A stretch of 64,000 bases of DNA from Cryoendolithus antarcticus (taxonomy: Eukaryota; Ascomycota; Dothideomycetes; Cladosporiales; Cladosporiaceae), in contig NAJO01000031.1 in assembly GCA_002077065.1 (NCBI GenBank), positions 434,001-498,000 of the forward strand, in the 5' to 3' direction. The notes below the pieces were generated by a model. It ran no database searches, had not been told where the DNA came from, and worked only from the letters and a program-made list of their open reading frames with translations. Position numbers and translations under genes: made by a program. Shown piece by piece: positions 1 through 10,296 of the stretch; positions within the stretch are counted from its first letter, which is position 1, and each line of letters opens with the position of its first letter.

Positions 1-629
1 AGACGACATCCTCCGCCGCGCCCCCAGCCTACGCCCCCGGCACCTCCAGTACAGAAGTCAGCCCCATCACCGCCACGACCCCAATGGCCCCGACAGACAC
101 CTGCACCACCTCCACCACTCCCACCGCCTCCGCCGCCACAGACACAACCAGCACCACAACTCTCATCACAACCCTGACCTACAGCTCCACCATAACAATC
201 CCCTGCACCTACACCACCGGCGAATCCCTCGGCTTCACAATTCCCTCCTCCAGCACGACAACCCTCCTGCAAACCACAATCACGGTCCCGCAGTTGCAAT
301 TCATCACCTCTACCATCACTGTCCCGGGCACGACGGCGACTATTAGCGTTGGCTTGGCGGCGGGGAGTCCGAGTGCTGCGCCGGCGTACACTACGATGGT
401 GGCTACGACGACGGCTGGGGCGACGGCGGCACCGGTGCAGGGTACTACGACGAGTACGGCTGTGGTTGTAAGCTATCCGACGAGTGGGTTTGGAACTAGT
501 GTTGCGGCTGGGATGCAGCCGAGTGCGAGTTCGAGCCCGATCGTGCCTTACACCGGCGGGGCGCAGGGCGTGCGGACTGGGGTCATCGGCGGTGCTGTGG
601 CTGCTGTTGCAGCGCTGTTGCTTTGCTAG
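1..629 (+). CDS. Ser/Thr-rich GPI-anchored wall protein, 3' end
   Basis: The reading frame is open from the window edge, so the first ATG seen (position 84) is probably internal and the true start lies outside. The visible part is made almost entirely of Thr, Ser, Ala, Pro, Gly and Val with threonine runs, as in heavily O-mannosylated fungal wall proteins. It ends in a hydrophobic tail (GVIGGAVAAVAALLLC) right at the stop, preceded by small residues, which is the pattern of a GPI-attachment signal. No catalytic domain is visible; one could lie in the missing N-terminus. Cell surface location is inferred from composition and tail. The family cannot be named. Confidence 0.6.
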   Translation, partial: TTSSAAPPAYAPGTSSTEVSPITATTPMAPTDTCTTSTTPTASAATDTTSTTTLITTLTYSSTITIPCTYTTGESLGFTIPSSSTTTLLQTTITVPQLQFITSTITVPGTTATISVGLAAGSPSAAPAYTTMVATTTAGATAAPVQGTTTSTAVVVSYPTSGFGTSVAAGMQPSASSSPIVPYTGGAQGVRTGVIGGAVAAVAALLLC

Positions 630-1030
630 GGATGAGGAGAGTGAATGTGTAATGATGAAGCGGTGCGGGCTGGGACTGGGCTGCGGGACGAGTTTGCTTG
701 GTAATACTGTCTGGTTCATGTATGTATGTGTACAGCTGCCTTGATGGCACTATTCTACATTTACCCTTTGACGTGATGTGACGCCTTCCAGCCCTTGCGA
801 GCATCTCGATGGATCCTTCGCTTCATAGCGTGATGCTTTGTCGACATTGAATGCTTACGCCTCGTTCTGGTGAGCGGGCAAATCTCTCCTCTACCCGACA
901 CAGTCATCCCAGACTCTCTATTCGAGCGATGCCTGTGCACGAGAGGCTTGTAGCGAAGTAGGAGGTTCGCTCATCTTGCTTCAAAGCGCATCATCGTTTA
1001 GCGCTTCCCTCCATGGATGCTGCCACATCC
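630..1030. other. intergenic, convergent
   Basis: About 400 bases between the wall-protein stop and the stop of the bL9m gene on the other strand. It presumably holds both 3' UTRs. I see no gene or repeat. Confidence 0.5.
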
Positions 1031-2001
1031 TCACACCTCCTGAGCATTGACCCTCACATGCCTCTTCAACCCCTCCTCACTCCCCCTAACCCTAATCTCC
1101 ACCGTAAAATCCCCCACATGCTTCACCACCCTCCCCGCCTCCTCAACCCCGACAACCTCCAGCCCAGCAACAAACCTCACATCCTCCTCCGCCAGTCCCA
1201 CCCTCGCACTCTCATCATTAGTCGCAAGAGCAGCTTTCACAGCATCCAGCACATTCTGCGTGCTCACGCTGCCGTAGATGGCTTGTGCTGCGGCGGGCTT
1301 GACTGGTTTGGAAGCTTCCTCTGCCTGCGCGCGGGCGGCGAAGAGCTCGGCTGCTATGCCTGTGCCGAGTGAAGAGGTGGGGCGTTTGGGAGCAGGGGGT
1401 TCGGGTTCGGCGGGTATGGGCTGGCGGTAGAAGTCTAGGCGTTGCGGGACGAAGATCTCGATGAGTTGCATGCTGCGCTCTGGACTGAGGCGCTCGAGTT
1501 CGGCAGCGCGGCGGATGAAGGATTGGGCTGGGGTTGGTGTGGCTCCGGCTGCGGCGGAGGTTTGGGCGGAGCCAGATGCTAGGGTAGGGAGATCTTCCTC
1601 AGCGCCGTGCTGGAAGTCTCGCTCGAAGGTTATGTTCTTTAGGCGGAGGGTTCGCTGTTCGGGGAGGGTCATGTATTCGGCTATGCGGCGGGGGAACCAT
1701 TCGTTGCGCATGCGGCCGAAGGAGACGGGGACTATGGCGCCTGTGGATAATATCAGCTGTCTGTCATGCAATGGTCAAGGGTGAAGACTGCACCTTTCCT
1801 CCCGAAGCTCTTCACACCCTTGAGCAGCCTCACGGGCACTGTCGTTGCGACGACTACCTTCTTCTTCGACGATCTCCTAACCTGCTGCCCAATGCCTGTG
1901 TTGGCGAGGGCGAGGTCGTCGAAGGCGGCGAACGCATAGCTGCGGATGCACGCCGAGCACTGTGGTATCGTCCTGGATCGGAATGGGAGAGACATGGTCA
2001 T
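1031..2001 (-). CDS. mitochondrial ribosomal protein bL9m (Mrpl50-like)
   Basis: Two exons on the minus strand: 2001-1794 and 1740-1031, giving 305 residues. The 53-bp intron starts GTGCAG, has a GCTGAT branch-like site and ends CACAG. Joining the exons rebuilds the bacterial L9 N-terminal motif: VRLLKGVKSFGRKGA at about 57-71, continuing IVPVSFGRMRNEWFPR. The first 50 residues are basic and Ser/Ala-rich, as expected of a mitochondrial presequence. The long C-terminal part (about 200 residues) has no bacterial L9 counterpart I recognise. The role is a structural component of the mitochondrial large ribosomal subunit. The start was chosen as the first ATG of exon 1; a second ATG lies two codons later. 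Confidence 0.88.
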
Positions 2002-2312
2002 AATTTGGGTCTAGCTGAGCAATCCATCTCATGTTCAACTCATATCCATCTCATCGGCACCTCGGTGAAGGTGCACGCGAGTCATCAATGCGACATCGAA
2101 TGCGATGCCAATGGACTGTCCCACCTTTAGCCGAGCAGTTTCATGATGCGCAGCGCCTGGGCATGACATGGCCCATCAGTGTTGGAGCAATCCAAGCATA
2201 GCATACAGCAGATTACTGTAGCATCATGGCGCAGCGATCCATCCGTCACCGCACGAGCAGCGCTGGCTGAAGCGACTCTGCAGCACCCAACCCCGACCAG
2301 CATCTCACAGCA

Positions 2313-4232
2313 ATGCCCGAACGACCTCTCACAGTCGCCGCCTACGCCGCCGGCGCATCCCTGGCAGCAGCGACGCTCGTCTACGTCTTCGGCCCAACCT
2401 ACTTCTTCGACGATGAAGCGGCCAACAGCTCGCGCAGCGGACGCAAGAAGGGCGTGGTCGGGCTTTCGAACCCGGCGAACGACTGCTTCATCAATTCTGT
2501 CCTCCAATCGCTGGCAGCTCTTCCTGAGTTACGGCTATACCTGATCCGGGAGATGCACTGGCGACAGCTGGACGGCGCAGCGCTGTACGAGGATCTGACG
2601 GCCGCGCTCGAGGAGGGAAAGAAGAAGGATGGGGTGCAAGTGCCGGAGTGGAAGCTGCTTGGACTGCAGAGAGGATTGATCACGGCGGGGCTGAAAGATG
2701 TGTTAGATGCGCTGAACGAGCGGCCGATTTACAAGAAGACCATCTCTGCGCAGAGCTTTGTCCGGGTAGTGGAGGAGGCTTTCCGGACGAGAGTCAGCAG
2801 GTATCAGCAGGATGCGCAGGAGTTCTTGCAGATTGTTACGGAGAGGCTGGCGGATGAACATAGTGCTGGGCGGAAAGTGAGGATGAGGAAGAAGGCTAGG
2901 CGAAGAACTGAGGGCGTGGACTCAGGGCAGGTGCAGCCGGCGGCGGAGGGTCAGCCTGCGGCAGGCACGATGGAGGCTTCCGAGGAGACGATCAAGGCAC
3001 CGAAACTACAGATCTCGGTGAATGGACCTGGGGACTCAGCACACGACTCGCCTACCGAAGCGAATTCGACACTCGAATCCGAATCCGACCGCGTAGACTC
3101 CGGCGCCGACATCCCAGAGAAGGGTCTGGACACCGAACCTGTCGTCTTCCCACTAGAAGGCAAGCTCGAATCGCAAGTCGAATGCACGCATTGCCACTTC
3201 AAGCCGAAGCCGTCTATCTCCTCCTTCGTAACGCTCACCCTAAACGTCCCAAACGAGAAGACCTCCACGAGCCTGAACGACTGCTTTGATGGCATGTTGC
3301 AGGTGGAGCGTATAGACGACTATAGCTGCGACCGCTGCCGGCTGGAATACGCTCTGCAGCTGAATGCGCGGCAGCTGAATCGTCAGCCCTCAGCCACAGA
3401 GCGCGCCAGGCTGGAGGAAGAAAGACGACAACTGGAGCACACGATAGCCACTGACCCCGAATCGCCATCAAAAGACCTCAAACTTCCCGACTCGACCACC
3501 ACCCCAAAACGCCGCATAACGCGACACACCCGCATTGCCTCTTTCCCCCGCGTGCTAGCGATTCATCTCAGTCGCTCAGTCTGGGACCGGCAAACGAATT
3601 CCAGCAAGAACATCTCCAAAGTCGCCTTTCCTGAGACTCTGCCTTTGGGTGGTCTACTAGACCGCAAGACTTACCGCCTCATGTCAGTCGTAACGCACAA
3701 GGGCGGGCATAACAGCGGCCACTACGAGACGTTCCGACGGCAGTGGCTGAGTCCACCATACTCCACGCCTACCAACATGGGCAAAGGCGGGATCTACAGC
3801 ATCCAAGGCAGCCCCGCAGCCAGTCCGAGAATCTCTGCAGTGCCTAGTCCTCGACTATCAGCCAATGCCACATCTCCTACGAGTCTCGAACAGACTTCCA
3901 CAAACACCACTTCTACGACATCGTCACACTCCCTGCACCGTCTTTCACTGGACCCCTCGCGTCGCGGACCGCCACCGAGTATACCGTTAGACGCTATTCC
4001 TACCCCTGGCTTACCGGAGCCGCCCGCTGAGCGCGAGGCTGCGCGACCAGTCAGCAGACGAGAAAGCGTGGCTGCGAAGGCTCTAGGTCTAGGAAGGAAA
4101 CGAAAGGTACAGCAGAGGTGGTGGCGCATCAGCGACGACAAGATCAAAGAAAGCAAGACGAGTGATGTGCTGGGGATGCAACGAGAGGTGTACTTGCTGT
4201 TCTACGAGCAGGTAGATGAAGGCGCGGAGTAG
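2313..4232 (+). CDS. membrane-anchored ubiquitin-specific protease (USP/C19)
   Basis: A single exon of 639 residues. A hydrophobic segment at about 8-30 predicts an N-terminal membrane anchor. The USP Cys box GLSNPANDCFINSVLQSL follows at once, with catalytic Cys58. A zinc-knuckle pair is present (CTHC, then CDRC). The His box HKGGHNSGHYETF gives catalytic His near 470, and the protein ends with the usual YLLFYEQ strand. Long Ser/Pro-rich inserts break up the catalytic fold (about 195-270 and 490-590). The layout of N-terminal anchor plus immediate Cys box is that of human USP30 and yeast Ubp1/Ubp16, so a mitochondrial outer membrane or ER location is likely; this is inference. The start codon is the first ATG after an in-frame-stopped leader. 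Confidence 0.88.
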   Translation: MPERPLTVAAYAAGASLAAATLVYVFGPTYFFDDEAANSSRSGRKKGVVGLSNPANDCFINSVLQSLAALPELRLYLIREMHWRQLDGAALYEDLTAALEEGKKKDGVQVPEWKLLGLQRGLITAGLKDVLDALNERPIYKKTISAQSFVRVVEEAFRTRVSRYQQDAQEFLQIVTERLADEHSAGRKVRMRKKARRRTEGVDSGQVQPAAEGQPAAGTMEASEETIKAPKLQISVNGPGDSAHDSPTEANSTLESESDRVDSGADIPEKGLDTEPVVFPLEGKLESQVECTHCHFKPKPSISSFVTLTLNVPNEKTSTSLNDCFDGMLQVERIDDYSCDRCRLEYALQLNARQLNRQPSATERARLEEERRQLEHTIATDPESPSKDLKLPDSTTTPKRRITRHTRIASFPRVLAIHLSRSVWDRQTNSSKNISKVAFPETLPLGGLLDRKTYRLMSVVTHKGGHNSGHYETFRRQWLSPPYSTPTNMGKGGIYSIQGSPAASPRISAVPSPRLSANATSPTSLEQTSTNTTSTTSSHSLHRLSLDPSRRGPPPSIPLDAIPTPGLPEPPAEREAARPVSRRESVAAKALGLGRKRKVQQRWWRISDDKIKESKTSDVLGMQREVYLLFYEQVDEGAE

Positions 4233-4614
4233 GACTGTGAAGTGAAAAGGAGTGGGCATCGGGACTCATACGAATCATTCTGACTTTAGCGTGGCGTTCT
4301 GGCGTTCGACTGAGGCTCTGTCATTTTGTAGATATTCGTAGTCGTCAAGCGACTCTATGGCAGTCGCAACCCGCTGCAAAATATCTGCGCGAAACATTTC
4401 ATTTCATACGCATTCACTCATCTCCATCTCGGTCATCCTCGCGCCGCCCAGGCTGCTTCACACAGTACCCTTCGGCCTGACAGACTCGCTTCCCGTAATC
4501 TCAATGCCCTCCCTCCACCATCATCACTCTACTCCACCCCACCCTGCCCCTGCCCTCCCCAGCCATAACCCCATTCCTCTCCCCACCCTCACTGAACTCA
4601 TCCCCTCAACCCTC
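4233..4614. other. intergenic, convergent
   Basis: The 3' flanks of the USP gene and of TMA7. It contains a C-rich stretch on the plus strand (about 4505-4610). The open frame crossing it lacks any family signal. Confidence 0.45.
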
Positions 4615-4900
4615 TCATTTCTTCCCACTCTTCTTTATCCCCTGACTCCCCGTATTCAGCGGCCCTTTACTGCTGCCAGCCTTCTTAGCCAGTTCCTCCT
4701 TAGCTTTCTTGTCGGCTATTTGCTTGAGTTTGAAGGCTTTGTCTTCTTCGTCCTCTTCGCCTGCCGGCTTCTTTTTGGGCTTCTTGTTGTGGATTGGGTT
4801 CGTGCCGGCTGTGAGGGGGAGGAGGGGGTTAGTGGGGTGGTGGGGTGAGTGGGGAAAGGGAAGGGGAGGGGAAAGACGGACTACCGGCGCCGGAAGGCAT
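4615..4900 (-). CDS. tma7: translation machinery-associated protein 7 (TMA7)
   Basis: Two exons on the minus strand: a 16-base exon 4900-4885 (ATG plus five bases into codon 6) and 4808-4615. The intron is 76 bp (GTAGTC...CTCACAG). The joined product is 69 residues and begins MPSGAAGTNPIHNKKPKKK. The family marks are the Lys-rich N-terminus, the acidic EEDEED run before KAFKLKQ, and the near-invariant GIKKSGKK end. TMA7 is a small ribosome-associated protein (coiled-coil domain-containing 72 family) linked to translation. The exon is too short for most ORF searches. It was placed because it gives a good ATG, the right phase and the right protein length. Confidence 0.9.
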
Positions 4901-5345
4901 GGCGAGAAGGTAGGAGGGGGATGAGAGGTTGGAGAAGATCGCGCTGGCCTGGAGAGGTTGTTCGTGGGAGAGAAGTGTTCACAGGCAGGCGGAGGAATAT
5001 TCGAACGCATATAACATTACTGGCGGACTTGCCTCATTCAGTGACCGTGATGAAAGCTGCGCAGTCAGTATCATACAATGCGCAATCATGAACTTCACTG
5101 TCGGTTACGCCAGCGCGTTCACGTTGACAATATGTATCCCTTTACTTCACTCTTGTAGATTCATCGTCGCGTCACTGCATGTACCGCCTTGACATGCCCG
5201 GCATCAGTCGGAGGATCACAGTATACTCACCCATTTTGCGCCGATGAGAGCCGCGCCGGCGCATTGCTCTCCACTGTCGACCACTACACCAATACTCCCG
5301 CCCTAGGCACAGCATTCCGATTCCTCCATCGCACACTCACCGACT
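4901..5345. other. intergenic, divergent promoter region
   Basis: Shared upstream region of TMA7 (minus) and the cyclin gene (plus), about 445 bases. No element can be named with confidence. Confidence 0.5.
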
Positions 5346-6710
5346 ATGCCGCCCCCATCAGCAACCCACCATCTTCCGCCATCCCACCCTGCCCAGCGCA
5401 CCCGTCCAAAATCCCCCAATCGCGTCCTCGCCGAGGCCGAAGCGCAATGGACCTTCACGCCGGCCGAGCTCGCAAACACGCCCTCGATCCAGGACGGTCT
5501 TAGTCCTGCCGAGGAGAAAGACATCCGCACCAAGGGCGTGAACTTCATACTTCAAGTCGGGATCCTGCTGAAGCTCCCGCAACTCACTTTGAGTACGGCT
5601 GCGACGTTTTTCCAACGATTCCTGATGCGGAGTAGCTTGAAAGGGGTCAGAGATGGGGTGCCAAAGCTGCACCACTACCAGAGCGCAGCTGTAGCGTTGT
5701 TTCTAGCGACGAAAGTCGAGGAAAGCTGCAGAAAGATGAAGGAGATCGTGCTAGCCTGCTGTCGCATCGCACAGAAGAACCCCAACCTGATCATCGACGA
5801 GCAGAGCAAAGACTTCTGGAAATGGCGCGACTGCATTCTCCACAACGAGGACGTAATGCTAGAAGTCCTCTGCTTTGACCTCACAGTCGAGTCCCCACAT
5901 CGCCAGCTCTTTGACATGCTGAAGTACTACGGCCAGCAACACAACAAGCGGTTCCGAAACGCGTCATGGGCGTTCGTCTCCGACTCTGCGAATACGATGC
6001 TGTGCTTGCTTTGTTCTAGTAGGACGATTGCGGCTGCGGCTTTCTACAACGCGTGTAGAGTCACGGATGTGCAGATTCCGGATGATAAGATGGGACGGCC
6101 GTGGTGGGAGGGCACGCAGGTCAAGATCGGGGATGTGAGGATGGCGTTGGAGTATATGCGGACGCATTACGTAGAGGCTAACGGGGCGAATGGGAAGAAT
6201 GGGCAGGGTGTTGATGGAGGGGAGGGGGATCGGAGTATCTATGCTGGACTGAGCACGCCGTTGGATATGACGGACGAGCACGACGGAACGAGGCTCAGGC
6301 CGAATGGAGCATCGGTATCGCCTGTACAGGCTGCGCAAAACCAATTGCTCGCTCCAGGAAGCGAGCGGCGACTGTCAAATGCGAGCTCAATTGGCCAGAA
6401 GCGCGCGCACGAGGACGAAGCGCCAGCCGAGACGAACGGCATTACTACGAATGGTGTTCACCGAGCTGGCTCACAACGACCACAAGAGAGCAAGCGCATC
6501 AAGCTCGAGCCTGACAGCAATGGCCAAGCACCAAATGGAGCCCGAGACTCGCCCGCTGCACACGACCTCCGCGTCACCGAGGAGAAGCTACGGGTGCAGA
6601 ATGGGAACCGGCAGAACGAAGCCGATGTCCGCGAGACGCTGCCTGTTGAACCTGCAGCTGTAGTGAAGCAAGACGATGCAGGTAGTGAAGAGGGCGAAGT
6701 GGAGGAGTAG
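5346..6710 (+). CDS. pch1: cyclin T/K-type, Pch1-like (P-TEFb subunit)
   Basis: A single exon of 454 residues. The cyclin fold covers about 35-270: the first box includes KGVNFILQVGILLKLPQLTL and the ATFFQRFLMR helix. Next come ALFLATKVEESCRK and the conserved run with DEQSKDFWKWRD and LEVLCFDL, then a second repeat with TIAAAAFYNACR. This arrangement matches fission yeast Pch1 and Aspergillus PchA, the cyclin partner of Cdk9/PtkA. That complex phosphorylates the RNA polymerase II tail and Spt5. The remaining 180 residues are low-complexity, with an NLS-like KRIKLE and an acidic end. Cyclin K-like Ctk2 is the main alternative; the box sequence fits Pch1 better. Confidence 0.82.
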   Translation: MPPPSATHHLPPSHPAQRTRPKSPNRVLAEAEAQWTFTPAELANTPSIQDGLSPAEEKDIRTKGVNFILQVGILLKLPQLTLSTAATFFQRFLMRSSLKGVRDGVPKLHHYQSAAVALFLATKVEESCRKMKEIVLACCRIAQKNPNLIIDEQSKDFWKWRDCILHNEDVMLEVLCFDLTVESPHRQLFDMLKYYGQQHNKRFRNASWAFVSDSANTMLCLLCSSRTIAAAAFYNACRVTDVQIPDDKMGRPWWEGTQVKIGDVRMALEYMRTHYVEANGANGKNGQGVDGGEGDRSIYAGLSTPLDMTDEHDGTRLRPNGASVSPVQAAQNQLLAPGSERRLSNASSIGQKRAHEDEAPAETNGITTNGVHRAGSQRPQESKRIKLEPDSNGQAPNGARDSPAAHDLRVTEEKLRVQNGNRQNEADVRETLPVEPAAVVKQDDAGSEEGEVEE

Positions 6711-7576
6711 AGTTCTCTGCGGGACCTCGAGCGCATTGCGCAGGAGTGCGACGCTAGTCTTTGATTGCGGCGTAACCTGAGGCAGGATATGAAGGGTTTT
6801 GAATGCATAGCGGTGGGGTGCATGCGATTTGGCACCGTCGTCATGGCGGGGTTTGTGGATTTGTATGCTAGCGAGTAACGGAAAGGGCGATAAGATACCC
6901 AGGACAGGACATAGAATGGAGTCAATTTGCAAACCTTTGTGAGCATCGAATCGTTTGGCACGAGCGTGAAGCTTGGTTGATGAACACCCCACGAGTCAAC
7001 TCCTGGTGGCGCTTGGAGTCAACACATCTGTAGCCCTAAGGGTCACTAGTAATCGACGAGTGTGTGTGTCACGTGCAAGAATGTTCATGAATAAGCCGGC
7101 TAGAGAGATATATGGAATCGACCCCGACTAGCGTGCTTTAAACATCAGTCCAATCGCGCCTTCTCTTTCGATTCCATCTTGACACTGCACCTTTGGATGA
7201 ACGCATAGTCAGACTCCTTCGCTCGCTAAGAACTACTTTCATTCGAATTGCCACATGCCAGATCGATCAGGCATCGATTCCAATGAGAGCAGTCCAGAAT
7301 TCATCTCCGAGATTGCCTCGATTGCCGGATAGCGTAAGTGTTGGTCGCACTTTCCTTCAATTTCTGGACTTTTTTCCCAGGAACTTTACTGTGAATCTTC
7401 ACCTTCGGACGTGATTCCTTTCGCTATTTCTTTATCGCAATAGCCGAACACCCTCGAGACCCAGGCGTCATGATACCTGATACGTGTCTGGCCTGAGTCT
7501 TCGCGGATGGGCTCCTCGATCATCACATCAGTGTCTGAATGAGTGAACAGCGCCGAGCGGTGGCCTCGACGTACTC
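6711..7576. other. intergenic with possible 5' UTR exon of the asteroid gene
   Basis: About 870 bases without a family-supported gene. A 25-codon ATG frame at 7255-7332 (MPDRSGIDSNESSPEFISEI...) stops two bases before a GTAAGT donor at 7334. A pyrimidine-rich TTTTTTCCCAG acceptor follows about 45 bases downstream. This could be a leader exon with an upstream ORF. Confidence 0.35.
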
Positions 7577-9305
7577 ATGGGTATCCCCGGGCTTACTGCT
7601 CGACTCTCTGGTCGAGGCCGACCTGTCACATTGGCATACACGATCGAGACCACGACATCACCGTCAGAGCAGCAGACACAGCTTCCAGATGCTCTGATCG
7701 TCGATGGTCCAAGTCTGTCCTACTACATACACAAAGCGATGCGAGAATCAGCCTCATCGGGCAGCAGCACCGGTGCCTCATCCGGGTATCGTACTCTTGG
7801 AGCTAGGATCGTTGAATTTCTCGATGGAATGGAGAAGACAGGCATGCGAATGTATGACTCCATGCCTGACGAAGATCATGTGGAAGCTGATATTACTCCG
7901 CAGAGAGGCAATATACTTTGATGGTGTACTCCCCGGCCATAAGCTAGACACGAGAGTCTCGAGAATGAAGCAGAATGTGAGCTACCTCCGCAAAGCCGTG
8001 CTCGGCGATGTGAGAGAAGCTCGAATGCCGGACCCCCCTTTTCTGGTGCCTGCTATGCTCCAAGCTCTGCTAGAGAGCAAGTATGCGAGCCTCGTACAGG
8101 TTGTGCCGGCTGAAGCCGACGACTACTGTGCACTGCACGCCAAGCGAGTCGCTGCAGGAGGGCTCAGCCGACCTCTGATCCTGACCGACGATTCCGATAT
8201 GTTCGTTCTGGACATCGGTCGGAGCTCACGCATACTCTACCTGAGCAGTCTCACACACTTGGACATACTTCACGGCTTCCGGTATACCGCCGATATGTAC
8301 TGTCCCGGAGAGATCGCGTTTTCTGCTGGTCTGCGCGACCTCAAACAGGCAGCGTACTACATGAAGGTCGACAAAAAGATAACGTTCGATGCTGCAATTG
8401 CAAAGGTCTTTCGCATAGGAAGCGAGACCCATGAAGGGTACGCATCGTTCTGTCACAAGATCGCCGCTCATCCTGCAAGCTCAGATCATCTGTCAAAAGC
8501 AGTCGTTGATTACCTGCGACGAATGGACCCTCGCATAGCAGAGGTGGCTCATCAGGCATTACTGCCTGGTACTCGAGCGGATCCAGAGGTCATCAACGCT
8601 TCCTTGCCAATGCTACACGAAGACGCGACTCGATTCTCCGTCTGGAAGGTGGGCCACGATGTTCGCAACTTGGCATACCGCATCATGCTCTCGCAGGGGT
8701 CGAGTCAGTGCATTGTACATGAGTACAGCCGTCGAGGTGAAGGGATTGGCCACAGTGTCGAGAAATGTACCGCATCTTGGCAGGACGAGTTGTCGGAAGT
8801 GTTGGAGTGGATGAACGCAAGCATTTTGCAAGCGCCACTCGACACGTCACCAGCACAGCGATGGCAGTATGTTGGCACAGTCATAGCACTGCATTTCTAC
8901 ACCGAGTACTATGCTGAGCCTTTCACGTATGAGCGCACGGTGACAGTGTTAACGAAAGCCGAGCCCAGCGACTGGCTTGATGTTCATATTTCTGGCATGG
9001 TACAGGCTGCAGTCTATTCTGTAAGAATGTTGAACCATTTTCTGGATCTCCACGCGGTTCAGGGCATCATAGATGGAGATCTGACACGACTTCATAGCTT
9101 ACTCGTTGACATGCCAGGAATAGCTGAGCTGTTCGAACGCAGTGACACGGACACGGTGGGCTTTTGGAAGTCGTCCGCTGAGGAATTAGTGGCTATGTTG
9201 GTACCGTTCGAAGAAGCAAACGATGATGAGATGGAGAAGAGTGACGATAAGAGCGAGTATGCGAGTACAATAGGCAGTAATCCGTACAGCTTGCTTGCTC
9301 GTTGA
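7577..9305 (+). CDS. asteroid-like protein with XPG/FEN1-type nuclease fold
   Basis: Exons 7577-7851 and 7904-9305 give 558 residues. The 52-bp intron runs GTATGA...GCTGATATT...CGCAG and restores the motif IEAIYFDGVLPGHK. The N-terminus MGIPGLTARL is the XPG-N start, followed by LIVDGPSLSYYIHKA. The XPG-I-like part has PAEADDYCALHA and LILTDDSDMFVLD, whose acidic residues line up with metal ligands of the FEN1 superfamily. Fungal members of this asteroid group are widespread and poorly characterised; nuclease activity is inferred from the fold. The C-terminal third shows no recognisable domain and ends with an acidic, Ser-rich tail. Confidence 0.8.
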
Positions 9306-9726
9306 CGCGCTACTCAACTATCATCCGACCGACGACCTCTCGCGAGACTAAGCCCGCCTGGCGAAGATCGTTGCTGCTCAACGACTAAGCTTCATCATAC
9401 AACATACTGATCCTCCGTGAGCGACTGTTCTCTGATCAGATGCTCCTCTACGTCAGATTCGGGCCACGCGATCCTTCTCCGGCTGACCTCCGAGCTATCA
9501 ATTCGACAGCAGGCGTGCAGGACGCGAGCGTTGTCGTACCTCGCTACGTGGAGAAGCTCATAACGTCTCGAAGGTCATTGCAATCCCAGTCAGGCATGTT
9601 CGGGTCTGAATGCTCAAGTCACCAGAGTAACAAGCTGGTATACATGTGTTAGTGATATTCCAGGAAGGATGATGGTCGACATGATAGCCGGTAGATTGTA
9701 TTCGCCGCTGGTACACTGCCTTGCTC
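9306..9726. other. intergenic, convergent
   Basis: About 420 bases between two converging genes. A 70-codon ATG frame at 9440-9652 is present but shows no family signal. Confidence 0.45.
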
Positions 9727-10296
9727 TCATCCTCCGAACATGCCTCTCGCCATGCCGAGACTCTTTCGCCAGCTCCGATTGGTCGACATGCTCGGCCTTG
9801 GTCCTGTGATGCTGCCCACCCCTGGGCTAGTCGGGCTCTGTTCGCGAGGTGTACCAGGGTAGTACTTCGAAGCACTCGGCAGGAGCTCGTGCGGTGGCAT
9901 GGTCAAGTACATGTTGAATCTCTCGTCACGATCCCGGGTTATCTGACTGCGTACACTAGCTGCGGTGCTCGTGCGACTCAGCGACAAAGACCCAAGCGAC
10001 CCAGCGCTGTCGCTGCGCTGCTCCCGTGTGATGCCAAGGATTGGGGATGCTGGTGTGGACGCGATTGACGAGCTGGACGAAGAAGAGCCACCGAACAGGC
10101 GATGAGTCGAGTCCAAGGTACCCTGCTCGGACGTGGAGTTGCACCAAGGGCATGAGTCCATCCGCCGTTCCCAGCCCTCGAGACGTAGCTTGGCAGGGCA
10201 GTTGGCGAGGTTGTGGTCGTCCTTGCAGGGCTTGATGAGCTCATACCACCGATGAGAGCAGGGTTGTGTCGAGACATTGAGGCCGGCGACGCACAT
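9727..10296 (-). CDS. conserved-looking small Cys/His-rich protein, function unknown
   Basis: A single exon of 189 residues. The first 55 residues carry a candidate zinc-binding set: Cys2, Cys13, His15, Cys24, Cys33, Cys49 and Cys52, in the context PCSHRWYELIKPC and DSCPWC. The rest is a Ser/Thr/Pro-rich tail (a run of seven serines, then many SP and TP pairs) with basic residues at the end, which looks disordered and phosphorylatable. The Cys/His module is built like a small treble-clef or RING-like knuckle but does not match the RING spacing. Function is not known to me. The start is the only ATG before the Cys cluster. Confidence 0.65.
   Translation of the reverse strand: MCVAGLNVSTQPCSHRWYELIKPCKDDHNLANCPAKLRLEGWERRMDSCPWCNSTSEQGTLDSTHRLFGGSSSSSSSIASTPASPILGITREQRSDSAGSLGSLSLSRTSTAASVRSQITRDRDERFNMYLTMPPHELLPSASKYYPGTPREQSPTSPGVGSITGPRPSMSTNRSWRKSLGMARGMFGG

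Noticed and set aside
4357..4848. 163-codon plus-strand frame
   Set aside because: Overlaps TMA7 antisense; Pro/Leu/His-rich composition follows from a C-rich non-coding stretch.
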